Source: Burkholderia sp. (GTDB lineage: Bacteria > Pseudomonadota > Gammaproteobacteria > Burkholderiales > Burkholderiaceae). Taken from it: a stretch of 23,094 nucleotides of DNA. Each line of letters starts with the position of its first letter. Positions within the stretch are counted from its first letter, which is position 1. The stretch covers positions 1-23,094 of the forward strand of contig NZ_JAHACR010000033.1 in assembly GCF_018375725.1 (NCBI RefSeq), read 5' to 3'. Below are positions 1 to 7,670 of this stretch, piece after piece. Both the position numbers and the translations under genes were made by a program. The notes under the pieces were generated by a model, which searched no databases, was not told the DNA's origin, and saw only the letters and a program-made list of their open reading frames with translations.

Positions 1-1508
1 CCGCTATCGCCGCCATGGTCGGCCTGTCCGGCTGCGCCACCTCGTCGCTCGATCTCGCGCCGGCGGCGTCCGATCGTCCGTGGCAGCCGCAGGCGACATC
101 GGCGGGCGAGATCCTGACCGCGCCGCCGACGACGCCGGCCGACGCCGCGCGACACGATTACACGCTGCCCGCCAACGACGCGCTCGCATCGGTGCCGCCC
201 GCGCCAGCGCTCGATCCGGCGCATGCCTACACGTTGCCCGAGCTGATCGATCTCGCCGAATCGACCAACCCGCTGACCCGCATCGCCTGGAATGACGCGC
301 GCAATGCGGCGCTGGCGGTCGGCATCGCGAAGAGCGCCTACCTGCCGCAATTGTCCGCGACGGCGATGGGCGGCTATGCGGCCGGCCACGGCACGACGTC
401 CACGCTGCTCGGCACCGCGTCGAGCGATACGTCCGCGAGCGGGACGATCTCGGCGCTGGCGCTTCAGTGGCTGCTGTTCGATTTCGGCGGCCGCGCGGCG
501 CACGTCGAAGCCGCCCGGCAGGCATCGATCGCGTCGAACGTGGCGTTCACCGCGGTTCATCAGCAGGTGATCCACGATGTGACCGTCGCGTACTACCGCT
601 ACGAAGCGGCGCGATCGCGCGCGCAAAGCGCGCGGCAGGGCCTCGCCAACGCCGATGCGATTGCCGCGGCAGCGCGCGCACGGCTCAGGCAAGGCATCGG
701 CACCGTGGTCGAGGCCGCGCAGGCGACGCAAAACCGCGCGCAGGCCAACCTCGCACTCGTGGAGGCGCAGGGCGCCGAAAGCGACGGCTACCTGGGCCTC
801 GTATCGGCGCTCGGGATTTCGCCGTTGTCGAAGCCGACGATCGCGGCCCTGCCGAGGCGGCCGTTATCGCCCGCGCTGCGTACCCCGGTCGAACAGATCG
901 TGTCGGACGCAATCGCGCGCCGTCCCGACCTGTTGAGCGCCTATGCGGCCGAAAAGGCGAACCAGGCGAAGATCAAGGCGGCCGAAGCGGCTTTCCTGCC
1001 GAAAGTCTTCGTGTCCGCGTCGACCTCGTACAGCACGGGGCGCCTGGGCGTCACCGCACTGCCGTCGATCGGCCAGCAGGCGCCGACCGTCAACCTGAAC
1101 GGCAGCCGCTATGGCGGCAATGTGTTTGTCGGCATTTCGATCCCGCTTTACGACGGCGGCCTGCGCTCGGCCGTGCTGATGCAGGCGCGCAATGATGCGG
1201 AAAGCGCGGCGGCACGGCTGACGCGCACCCAGGAAGAAGCCGTCCGGCAGATCGTGGCCGCGCAGAACGCGCTGCAGACGAGCCTGGCCTCGCACGAAGC
1301 GGCACAGGCGCTGCGCGACGCCGCGCAAACCAGCTACGACGCCGCGCTGACCGCATACCGCAACGGCGTCGGCTCGGTGACCGACGCGACGCTCGCGCAA
1401 AGCCAGCTGCTCGCGGCAAAGAACGCGGATGCCGACAGTTACAGCGCGGCACTGTCGGCGGCGGCCGCGCTTGCACTCGCGACGGGGACGATCGGCGCGG
1501 CGCAGTGA
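1..1508 (+). CDS. Outer-membrane efflux lipoprotein, TolC/OprM family (5' partial)
   Basis: Outer-membrane channel component of a tripartite efflux or type I export system, exporting drugs or other substrates across the outer membrane. The frame is open from the first bases of the window. A lipobox (LSGC) sits about nine residues after the first visible ATG at 15 and is preceded by hydrophobic residues, so the ATG at 15 is probably inside a signal peptide whose start lies left of the window. The mature protein has a Pro/Ala-rich linker, then two OEP repeats of long Ala/Gln/Arg-rich helices (roughly residues 75-280 and 295-495 counted from the ATG at 15), with the family-typical 'ISIPLYDGGLRS' turn in the second repeat. 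About 500 residues is normal for the family. The membrane-fusion protein and pump genes would lie upstream, outside the window. Substrate unknown. Confidence 0.88.
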   Translation, partial: AIAAMVGLSGCATSSLDLAPAASDRPWQPQATSAGEILTAPPTTPADAARHDYTLPANDALASVPPAPALDPAHAYTLPELIDLAESTNPLTRIAWNDARNAALAVGIAKSAYLPQLSATAMGGYAAGHGTTSTLLGTASSDTSASGTISALALQWLLFDFGGRAAHVEAARQASIASNVAFTAVHQQVIHDVTVAYYRYEAARSRAQSARQGLANADAIAAAARARLRQGIGTVVEAAQATQNRAQANLALVEAQGAESDGYLGLVSALGISPLSKPTIAALPRRPLSPALRTPVEQIVSDAIARRPDLLSAYAAEKANQAKIKAAEAAFLPKVFVSASTSYSTGRLGVTALPSIGQQAPTVNLNGSRYGGNVFVGISIPLYDGGLRSAVLMQARNDAESAAARLTRTQEEAVRQIVAAQNALQTSLASHEAAQALRDAAQTSYDAALTAYRNGVGSVTDATLAQSQLLAAKNADADSYSAALSAAAALALATGTIGAAQ

Positions 1509-1671
1509 CGCGGCGCGGCGGCCGCTCCGCATCGCCGGCAAGTGAATTCGCGCGCGTCGGGCTATCATCGCGGAATGTCGCACCGCGCCACGGTCGTCCC
1601 GGCCGTGGCGCCGCCTCTCTTTCGTTGTCAGCCGTCCGGCGCGACCCGGCGGCGATTTTCCGGATCCCAAC

Positions 1672-2256
1672 ATGACGCTTTCCGATTCCGCCCTCGACCA
1701 GTTGTTCCGCACCGCGCGCACGCACAACGCGTGGCAGGACAAGCCCGTCGACGACGCCCTGCTCCATCGCCTGATCGATCTGACGAAATTCGGCCCGACC
1801 TCGGCGAATTCGAGCCCGGCGCGCTTCGTCTTCGTCAAGTCGGATGAAGCGAAGGCCCGGCTCAAGCCGGCACTGTCCGAAGGCAACGTCGAAAAGACGA
1901 TGGCCGCGCCCGTCACGGTGATCGTCGGCATGGACATGGCGTTCTACGAGCACCTGCCGCGGCTGTTCCCGCACGCGGACGCGCGCAGCTGGTTCGCCGG
2001 CAACGATGCGCTGATCCAGACCACCGCGTTCCGCAATTCGACGCTGCAGGGCGCGTACCTGATCATGGCCGCGCGCGCTCTCGGCCTCGATGCCGGCCCG
2101 ATGTCCGGCTTCGACAACGCGGCAGTCGATGCCGCGTTCTTCGCCGGCACGACGGTCAAGAGCAATTTCCTCGTGAACCTCGGATACGGCGACCCTGCCG
2201 GACTGTTCCCGCGCAGCCCGCGTTTCGACTTCGACGACGTCGCCCGCATCGCCTGA
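1672..2256 (+). CDS. rutE: RutE-like malonic semialdehyde reductase / nitroreductase
   Basis: FMN-dependent nitroreductase-fold enzyme of 194 residues. It resembles E. coli RutE, which reduces malonic semialdehyde to 3-hydroxypropionate in the Rut pyrimidine-degradation pathway. Signatures seen: 'ARTHNAW' near the N-terminus, 'FGPTSANSSPARFVF' (flavin-binding region, about residues 43-57), 'FPHADARSWF' near residue 99, and 'ALGLDAGPMSGFD' followed by 'NLGYGD' near the C-terminus, all in the order found in RutE. The length matches the family (about 196). No other rut gene is adjacent, so here it may be a general short-chain aldehyde or nitro-compound reductase; that is inference. The ATG at 1672 has no strong ribosome-binding site but gives the family N-terminus. 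Cytoplasmic. Confidence 0.88.
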   Translation: MTLSDSALDQLFRTARTHNAWQDKPVDDALLHRLIDLTKFGPTSANSSPARFVFVKSDEAKARLKPALSEGNVEKTMAAPVTVIVGMDMAFYEHLPRLFPHADARSWFAGNDALIQTTAFRNSTLQGAYLIMAARALGLDAGPMSGFDNAAVDAAFFAGTTVKSNFLVNLGYGDPAGLFPRSPRFDFDDVARIA

Positions 2257-2307
2257 CCGGTGCGCCCCGCGCGGCGCGCGATGCGCCGCGCACCTACCCG
2301 CTGACCA

Positions 2308-3471
<1,164 letters not shown>

Positions 3472-3568
3472 TCGCCGTCTGCGCAACGGCCCGTGCGCGC
3501 GTCTGCGAATCTCGCGCCGAACCGCCGTTTTCGCGGATCGGGCAAAGCCGCCCCGCGACGGACGCGGG

Positions 3569-3598
3569 TTGACGCAGCCGCGTCCCGCCCTCTAGAAT
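3569..3598 (+). promoter_or_regulatory. Sigma-70 promoter for the MgtC-family gene
   Basis: TTGACG at 3569-3574, an 18-base spacer, and TAGAAT at 3593-3598. Both boxes are close to consensus. Predicted transcription start is near 3605, which gives a leader of about 255 bases before the coding start at 3860. Confidence 0.6.
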
Positions 3599-3755
3599 CC
3601 CGCCCGTTCAATCCTTCAGGAATCCACGTGGACAGTTGCAGCTCGATGCGTGCACTGCTCGCTGCCTGAACGCCTGCCCGCCGCAGCCTTTCCTGCCCCG
3701 GTTCGCGTTCCAGCGAGTCCGGCACGCCGCTCCGTTTCATACAGCATGACCGGTT

Positions 3756-3776
3756 CGCGCGGTACAGTACCGCGCG
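3756..3776. promoter_or_regulatory. Perfect 21-base palindrome in the mgtC-like leader
   Basis: Ten-base arms CGCGCGGTAC and GTACCGCGCG flank a single A. The core reads GGTACAGTACC. It could be a dimeric operator or, in RNA, a stem that would have to open its centre. The GGTACAGT core resembles sites reported for MocR-type regulators, but the assignment is only a guess. Confidence 0.6.
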
Positions 3777-3815
3777 ACGCCGTCGCGCCGCCCGCCTGCG
3801 TGACCGCAGCGACGC

Positions 3816-3836
3816 GGCGCATGTTCCGCATGCGCC
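3816..3836 (+). promoter_or_regulatory. Leader hairpin just upstream of the MgtC-family start
   Basis: Eight-base arms GGCGCATG and CATGCGCC with a five-base loop (TTCCG). It ends 9 bases before the likely ribosome-binding site CAGGA at 3846-3850, close enough to influence ribosome access. No U-run follows, so it is not a simple terminator. Confidence 0.45.
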
Positions 3837-3859
3837 TTCTGCACGGCAGGAAAATAACA

Positions 3860-4567
3860 ATGACTTTCGATTTCGCACTTCGTCTTTTCACCGCGTTCGC
3901 CTGCGGCGTCGCGATCGGCCTCGAACGCCAGATGCGCCAGCGCACGGCGGGGCTGCGCACGATCACGCTGGTCGCGAGCGGCGCGTGCCTGTTCGTCACG
4001 CTCGGCGTGCTGACCGGCAACGGCAATCCCGGCATCACGCAGATCGCCGCCTACGTCGTATCCGGCGTCGGCTTCCTCGGCGGCGGCGTCATCATGCGCG
4101 ACAAGGGCTCGATCCAGGGCATCAACACCGCGGCGACACTCTGGTGCGCCGCCGCGGTCGGCGTGTTGTCCGGTGCGGGACATTTCATCCCGGCGCTCGC
4201 CGGCACCGTCGTCGTGCTGCTCACCAATACGCTGCTGCGCGGCGTCAGTCATGCGATCAACGCGACGTCGGTGTCGAACGCCGATCTCGTCCGCGAATAC
4301 CAGATCACCGTGATCTGCCTCGCGGCCGATGAAGTGCATATCCGCACGCTGCTGTCGAATTCGATGTATGCGAAACCGTTGTCGTTCCAGAGCCTGACAA
4401 GCGAAGACGTCCCCGACCAGCCGGATCGCCTGAAGGTGACCGCGACGCTGAAGCTGCATCCGAAGGATCAGCAAAAACTCGAGCAGATCGCGAGCCGGAT
4501 GAGCATGGAGAAAAGCATCTCCAGCGTCAGCTGGACCGCGAAGGAAGCGGAACCGATGATGGAGTAG
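3860..4567 (+). CDS. MgtC/SapB family inner-membrane protein
   Basis: A 235-residue protein of the MgtC/SapB family; members are inner-membrane proteins tied to Mg2+ limitation and, in pathogens, survival in macrophages through effects on the F-type ATPase. The N-terminal ~140 residues carry four to five hydrophobic helices with family signatures 'GVAIGLERQMRQRTAGLRT', 'GVGFLGGGVIMR' and 'GINTAATLWCAAAVGVLSG'. The C-terminal ~90 residues look like the soluble ACT-like domain of the longer family members. I chose the ATG at 3860 because it starts the family N-terminus and has CAGGA eight bases upstream; a longer in-frame extension to 3650 reads as leader sequence. The long structured leader suggests post-transcriptional control. 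Conserved position beside cepR in other Burkholderia is my recollection, not tested. Confidence 0.88.
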   Translation: MTFDFALRLFTAFACGVAIGLERQMRQRTAGLRTITLVASGACLFVTLGVLTGNGNPGITQIAAYVVSGVGFLGGGVIMRDKGSIQGINTAATLWCAAAVGVLSGAGHFIPALAGTVVVLLTNTLLRGVSHAINATSVSNADLVREYQITVICLAADEVHIRTLLSNSMYAKPLSFQSLTSEDVPDQPDRLKVTATLKLHPKDQQKLEQIASRMSMEKSISSVSWTAKEAEPMME

Positions 4568-4587
4568 CCGGCGTGCGGTGGTGCGCC

Positions 4588-4615
4588 GGCGGTTGGCGGT
4601 TGGCGGTTGGCGGTT
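4588..4615 (+). repeat. Seven-base tandem repeat, four copies
   Basis: Four perfect copies of GGCGGTT lie 20 bases after the MgtC-family stop codon. They run into a short hairpin at 4613-4625 (GTTGGC-A-GCCAAC), which has no U-run. The array is noncoding and lies between convergent genes. Confidence 0.85.
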
Positions 4616-4721
4616 GGCAGCCAACTGCGGGCGCCCGCACGGACAACGCGTCACACCGTCCCGCGTCGCCGGTCGTCACAGGCTTCGACCGGATTCCATG
4701 CCGGACTTGCCGCCTCGCCGC

Positions 4722-5441
4722 TCAGGGCGTGTCGATGAGCCCCGCCGAGATCGCCTTCACGACCGCCTGCACCTTGTTGGTCGCGCCAAGCTTCTCGAGA
4801 ATGTTGTTGACGTGAAAGTTCACGGTGCGCTCCGAGATGCTGAGAATCTGTCCGGTCTCGCACGCCGTCTTGCCTTCGGCGGTCCAGCACAGCACCTCGC
4901 GTTCGCGCGCGGTCAGCGCCACGTTCGTTTCCGGCGCGAGCTTCGGCACCATGAAGCGGCTCATCAGCGAATGCGACAGGTTCGCGAGCCAGTTGACCTG
5001 CAACGTCAGCATGCTGATCTCGGCGGGCGTCAGGCGATCGGCCTGACGCGCGAGGCTCAGCAGGCCGAACACGCCGCGCGCCGCCCAGCTCGACTGCGCG
5101 ACGCCGACCGCCAGCCCGTGATCGCGTGCGTCCGCCCATAGCGACGACGGCTCGTTCTTGCCGACATCCGGCCAGACGATCATGTTGGTGCTGAGCGCAC
5201 CGTCGCGAACCGTCGAATCGATCCCGATGTAGTTCTGCTGCTGATAATGCGCCATCCATCCGTCCGGATAGGTGTCGAAAATCGCGACGGTCGGCTTCGA
5301 GACCGGCAGCGGCACGCGGATCCCGTAGCAGCAATATTCGAAGCCCAGGTGTTTCGCATAGGCGGCGATCCGCTGGAAGAGCTGTTGCTCGTCTTCCGCG
5401 GCACTGAATTGGTGGGAGGCGTCTTGCCAACGCGATTCCAT
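4722..5441 (-). CDS. cepR: CepR, LuxR-family AHL-responsive regulator
   Basis: Quorum-sensing transcription factor of 239 residues, the length of B. cenocepacia CepR and very similar to it as I remember it. CepR binds N-octanoyl-homoserine lactone and activates or represses cep-box promoters. The autoinducer-binding domain (about 15-160) keeps the LuxR-family invariant residues W62, Y66, D75 and W90. The C-terminal GerE helix-turn-helix (about 174-230) reads 'LTAREREVLCWTAEGKT' then 'ISERTVNFHVNNILEKLGATNKVQAV'. The start at 5441 has GGAGAA six bases upstream and gives the known CepR N-terminus. The gene appears fully functional, yet its usual partner cepI is only a fragment (5995-6267), so this is a LuxR solo at its native locus. 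Confidence 0.93.
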   Translation of the reverse strand: MESRWQDASHQFSAAEDEQQLFQRIAAYAKHLGFEYCCYGIRVPLPVSKPTVAIFDTYPDGWMAHYQQQNYIGIDSTVRDGALSTNMIVWPDVGKNEPSSLWADARDHGLAVGVAQSSWAARGVFGLLSLARQADRLTPAEISMLTLQVNWLANLSHSLMSRFMVPKLAPETNVALTAREREVLCWTAEGKTACETGQILSISERTVNFHVNNILEKLGATNKVQAVVKAISAGLIDTP

Positions 5442-5462
5442 GTGTTCTCCGACAACGTCACG

Positions 5463-5478
5463 CTGTCATACCTGTCAG
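5463..5478 (-). promoter_or_regulatory. Imperfect lux-box-like dyad at the cepR promoter
   Basis: CTGTCA-TACC-TGTCAG is a 16-base near-dyad (five of six base pairs) with the CTG...CAG ends typical of LuxR-type sites. It lies 22-37 bases upstream of the cepR start codon, a position suited to autorepression. An overlapping perfect 11-base palindrome ACCTGTCAGGT spans 5470-5480. Confidence 0.35.
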
Positions 5479-5862
5479 GTCTCATCCCGGGGCCGAGCTG
5501 CTACATTGCGCGCACGGCCTTCTCCTTATTGCGCCACACTCGCAGCCCATCCCCGGACGGCTGCGCACATGCCTGCTGGCAAGCAAACCGGTTGCGCCGA
5601 CGCTCGACCCCGTCGCGAGCGGCATCGATGCGTCGCTGCCAGCCGGAGCCGCGCGGCAGCGCGATCGATACCCGCGTGCCGCCCATGCGAGCAGCGGCGC
5701 CCATCATGCCGGGCCAATACGCCAGTGGCAACAGGGTCGGCCTGCAATTCGTCTGGTATTTGAGCGACGCAGGCGGCCCTCACAAGCACAAGCGCGCGGA
5801 TTTTCCATCCCGCCGATCAAGAAACCGTGATCCAGTCGAAATCGCCGCTACCTCGCCTGTCA

Positions 5863-5882
5863 CCCTGTAAGAACTACCAGTT
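5863..5882 (+). promoter_or_regulatory. cep box (CepR binding site) of the former cepI promoter
   Basis: CCCTGTAAGAACTACCAGTT matches the B. cenocepacia cepI lux box (remembered as CCCTGTAAGAGTTACCAGTT) at 18 of 20 positions. It keeps the CTG(T/G)TA...CAG dyad ends. Its centre lies about 43 bases before the predicted transcription start near 5916, the usual class II position for LuxR-type activators. Confidence 0.8.
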
Positions 5883-5909
5883 ATCCCTGCCCGAGACGCG
5901 CGCTGTAAT
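5881..5909 (+). promoter_or_regulatory. Promoter under the cep box
   Basis: A poor -35 (TTATCC, 5881-5886), a 17-base spacer and a fair -10 (TGTAAT, 5904-5909). A weak -35 overlapped by the cep box is what an activator-dependent promoter should look like. It now drives the cepI relic and probably the gene at 6317. Confidence 0.55.
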
Positions 5910-5994
5910 GCACGCATACCCAGCATGGCTGCTCCGAGGACACCCTGCGAGCCGTTGTTCACAACGATGGGCGATTACCAGACGACCTTGCCGC

Positions 5995-6267
5995 GAACCG
6001 GAGAACGCGAACCGCACGATACGGCCGATGCGCTCGACGAAGTCGAGTGCACCGCGCAGTTCGGCTGCGCGACACCTGATCGGCATCACGTTCGCGAGCA
6101 TGGGACGCCTGCTCCACCGGCTTGGCGTGCGTGCCCGTCAAGCCGATCCGCCGAGGCGGGTGAACGGCGTTCTGGCGGGCGCTCGCTGGATCGACATCGA
6201 TCCGCACAAGTCTGCCGCGCTTGGTATCGTTCCGGGATCGCATACCCGGCAAGCCATCGCCGTCTGA
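5995..6267 (+). pseudogene. cepI: cepI relic: C-terminal fragment of the AHL synthase, frameshifted
   Basis: Remnant of a LuxI-type N-acylhomoserine lactone synthase. Codons 6070-6264 encode 65 residues that align without a gap to the end of B. cenocepacia CepI as I remember it: 'LIGITFASMGRLLHRLG', 'ARWIDIDPHKSAALGI' and 'RQAIAV' then stop. Just upstream, 'ENANRTIRPM' (6001-6030) matches the CepI 'GNAEWAVRPM' block in the same frame. The piece between, 'LDEVECTAQFG' (6033-6065), is in another frame, implying a compensating -1/+1 pair. The N-terminal half of the roughly 202-residue protein, including the catalytic Arg, Trp, Asp and Glu residues of LuxI enzymes, is missing. No start codon with a ribosome site fits. 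It cannot be an active synthase. Confidence 0.85.
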
Positions 6268-6316
6268 ACGCACGCATTCCGTCCGGGCGGCGCCATGAAT
6301 TGGAAGGAGATTCAAC

Positions 6317-7114
6317 GTGGATCACTCACCGGTCTTTCGCGCCATGATGCCCGGGTTGACCAGCGCCGACGGCACGCGCATTGCCGTCGCCTATCCGTCG
6401 TTTCCCGCGCCGCTGCCGCTCGTGCGGCTCGATCGCCGCGGGCTCGTCTTTCGCGCCGCGGGGCGTGTGCCGCCCGTCAGCGGCCTGCCACGGGCTGCCA
6501 CGCTGCTGGCCGGAGGGGCGCCGCTGTGCTCGCTGCGTCTCGTGATTCGCGACGTGGCCGCCACCGGCGACGACCTGCACGACCTGACGATGCAGCCGTC
6601 ATGCGCCGCGGGCGACACACTGCTGTGGCACACGCTGCGCGACCGCCAGCTTTACCACACCATTCAGACCCAGGCCGCCCCGGTCGCGGATGCAGCCGTC
6701 CCGGACGATCGAGACACCGGCCATGACGCGATGCGGACGGCGATCGGGCAAGACTGCACGATGCGCCTGTCACGCAGTGCGACCTTCCGGCTGTCCTCGC
6801 GCAGCGATGCGCTGTTCTTCGCGGACTGGCTCGAATACCACTTCGACGAACTGCGTGCGCTTGCCCAGCATCACACCCCGCAGCTGCACCTCAATCAGCT
6901 CGAGCGCCAGCTGGCCGACGATGAAGTCGGCATACGCTTCCTCTACGACATCGACGGACACACGACACGACATGTACTGAACGACTGCGCGCGCGAGGCA
7001 TGCACATGGATCGAAACGGAAATGCGCGACAAGTTCGCACTGTCGATCGCGCACGGCCGAATCGGCGAGTATCGACTGCACAGTGCGGATAATCGGGATC
7101 AACAAAGCGTGTGA
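6317..7114 (+). CDS. Conserved hypothetical, positional match to CepI-cotranscribed regulator BCAM1871
   Basis: A 265-residue cytoplasmic protein with no domain I can name and no signal peptide or membrane helix. The start is a GTG at 6317 with a strong AAGGAG seven bases upstream. The N-terminal half is rich in Pro, Arg and Leu with beta-like stretches ('ADGTRIAVAYPSF', 'GGAPLCSLRLVIRDVAA'). The C-terminal part is helical and acidic ('LNQLERQLADDEVGIRFLYDID', split here after 'RQLADDE'). It lies 49 bases after the cepI relic on the same strand. In B. cenocepacia the gene in this place, BCAM1871, is cotranscribed with cepI and modulates AHL activity and virulence. I assign this one by position and size only. 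It looks intact even though cepI has decayed, so it may have a role independent of CepI. Confidence 0.72.
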   Translation: MDHSPVFRAMMPGLTSADGTRIAVAYPSFPAPLPLVRLDRRGLVFRAAGRVPPVSGLPRAATLLAGGAPLCSLRLVIRDVAATGDDLHDLTMQPSCAAGDTLLWHTLRDRQLYHTIQTQAAPVADAAVPDDRDTGHDAMRTAIGQDCTMRLSRSATFRLSSRSDALFFADWLEYHFDELRALAQHHTPQLHLNQLERQLADDEVGIRFLYDIDGHTTRHVLNDCAREACTWIETEMRDKFALSIAHGRIGEYRLHSADNRDQQSV

Positions 7115-7250
7115 GCGTCGACCGGCAGATTTCATACCGAATCGACACCAGCCGGCCTGGAAACCGCCGCCGAGTGAGACTGCAACCGAGTCAGGCCCGA
7201 TCGCGAGCGGGTGTTGAACGCATTCGGGACTAGGCGGCTCCGCAGCCCAC

Positions 7251-7364
7251 GCGTTGCAAACCTGCAACAGCCCCTTGCCCGATTAAGGGTTTTCCCTTAA
7301 ATTTGCACCCGTCTCCTCCATGTCTCCAAGCATGGTTTGGCCCGCTCCAGCAGCGGGCTTTTTT
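7251..7364 (+). ncRNA. Candidate structured RNA or 3' UTR with four hairpins
   Basis: Four consecutive stems: GTTGCA-AACC-TGCAAC (7253-7268), TTAAGGG-TTTT-CCCTTAA (7283-7300), CCATG/CATGG (7318-7335) and the terminator at 7340-7364. It may be the processed 3' end of the transcript from the gene ending at 7114 or an independent small RNA. No promoter is evident. Confidence 0.3.
7340..7364 (+). terminator. Rho-independent terminator
   Basis: Seven-base stem GCCCGCT/AGCGGGC with a five-base loop, followed by six T. It lies 225 bases after the stop of the gene at 6317-7114 and is the first good terminator for the cep-box transcript. Confidence 0.8.
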
Positions 7365-7635
7365 ATGCCCGCTTCCGGGCGAGACGAGGCGCCATGGAGA
7401 ACCCGACGCCAATTCGCCCGCGCATCCGTCGCGCACGCCGTCCGCGCGTTGCCCGCACACCCGTCCTCAAGATGAAGAAATGAGCCCCCGGGGAGGCCGG
7501 CCGCGGCGGCCGCAAACGCAAACGCGGCTACAAGAAGAACCCGGCCCGCCGTCAGCGTTTCTCCATCGTCAGCAGGGCCGCCAATCCATCCAGCGCAACG
7601 ACACGCCTGACCAACCGGCCATCCGGGCATAAGCG

Positions 7636-7670
7636 AAAAAAAATCCCCTTGGGTGAGGAACCCAAGGGGA
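7636..7670 (-). terminator. Strong rho-independent terminator, minus strand
   Basis: Eleven-base perfect stem (TCCCCTTGGGT / ACCCAAGGGGA) with a five-base loop. On the minus strand it is followed by eight T. It ends either a small RNA from just upstream or the three-gene operon whose last stop is at 7942. Confidence 0.9.

Larger units (their letters stand above)
3472..3859 (+). other. 388-base intergenic region: mgtC-like promoter and structured leader
   Basis: No protein gene is convincing here. The stretch holds a good sigma-70 promoter (3569-3598), then about 250 bases of probable untranslated leader. The leader contains an ATG-started 7-residue frame (3646-3669, MRALLAA), a 21-base palindrome (3756-3776) and a hairpin (3816-3836) ending 23 bases before the start codon. 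The architecture resembles the long regulatory leaders known for mgtC genes in enterobacteria, but no sequence homology to those leaders is claimed. Confidence 0.5.
5442..5994. other. cepR-cepI intergenic remnant
   Basis: About 550 bases separate the cepR start from the first alignable cepI codons. It contains an imperfect lux-type dyad near cepR (5463-5478), a convincing cep box with promoter (5863-5909), and in between no complete gene. In B. cenocepacia this interval carries rsaM (about 147 codons). Only about 420 bases lie between the cepR start and the cep box here, with no open frame of that kind, so rsaM is absent or decayed. A short plus-strand frame around 5729-5803 (VGLQFVWYLSDAGGPHKHK and beyond) looks protein-like and might be a relic of it. 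Confidence 0.5.
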
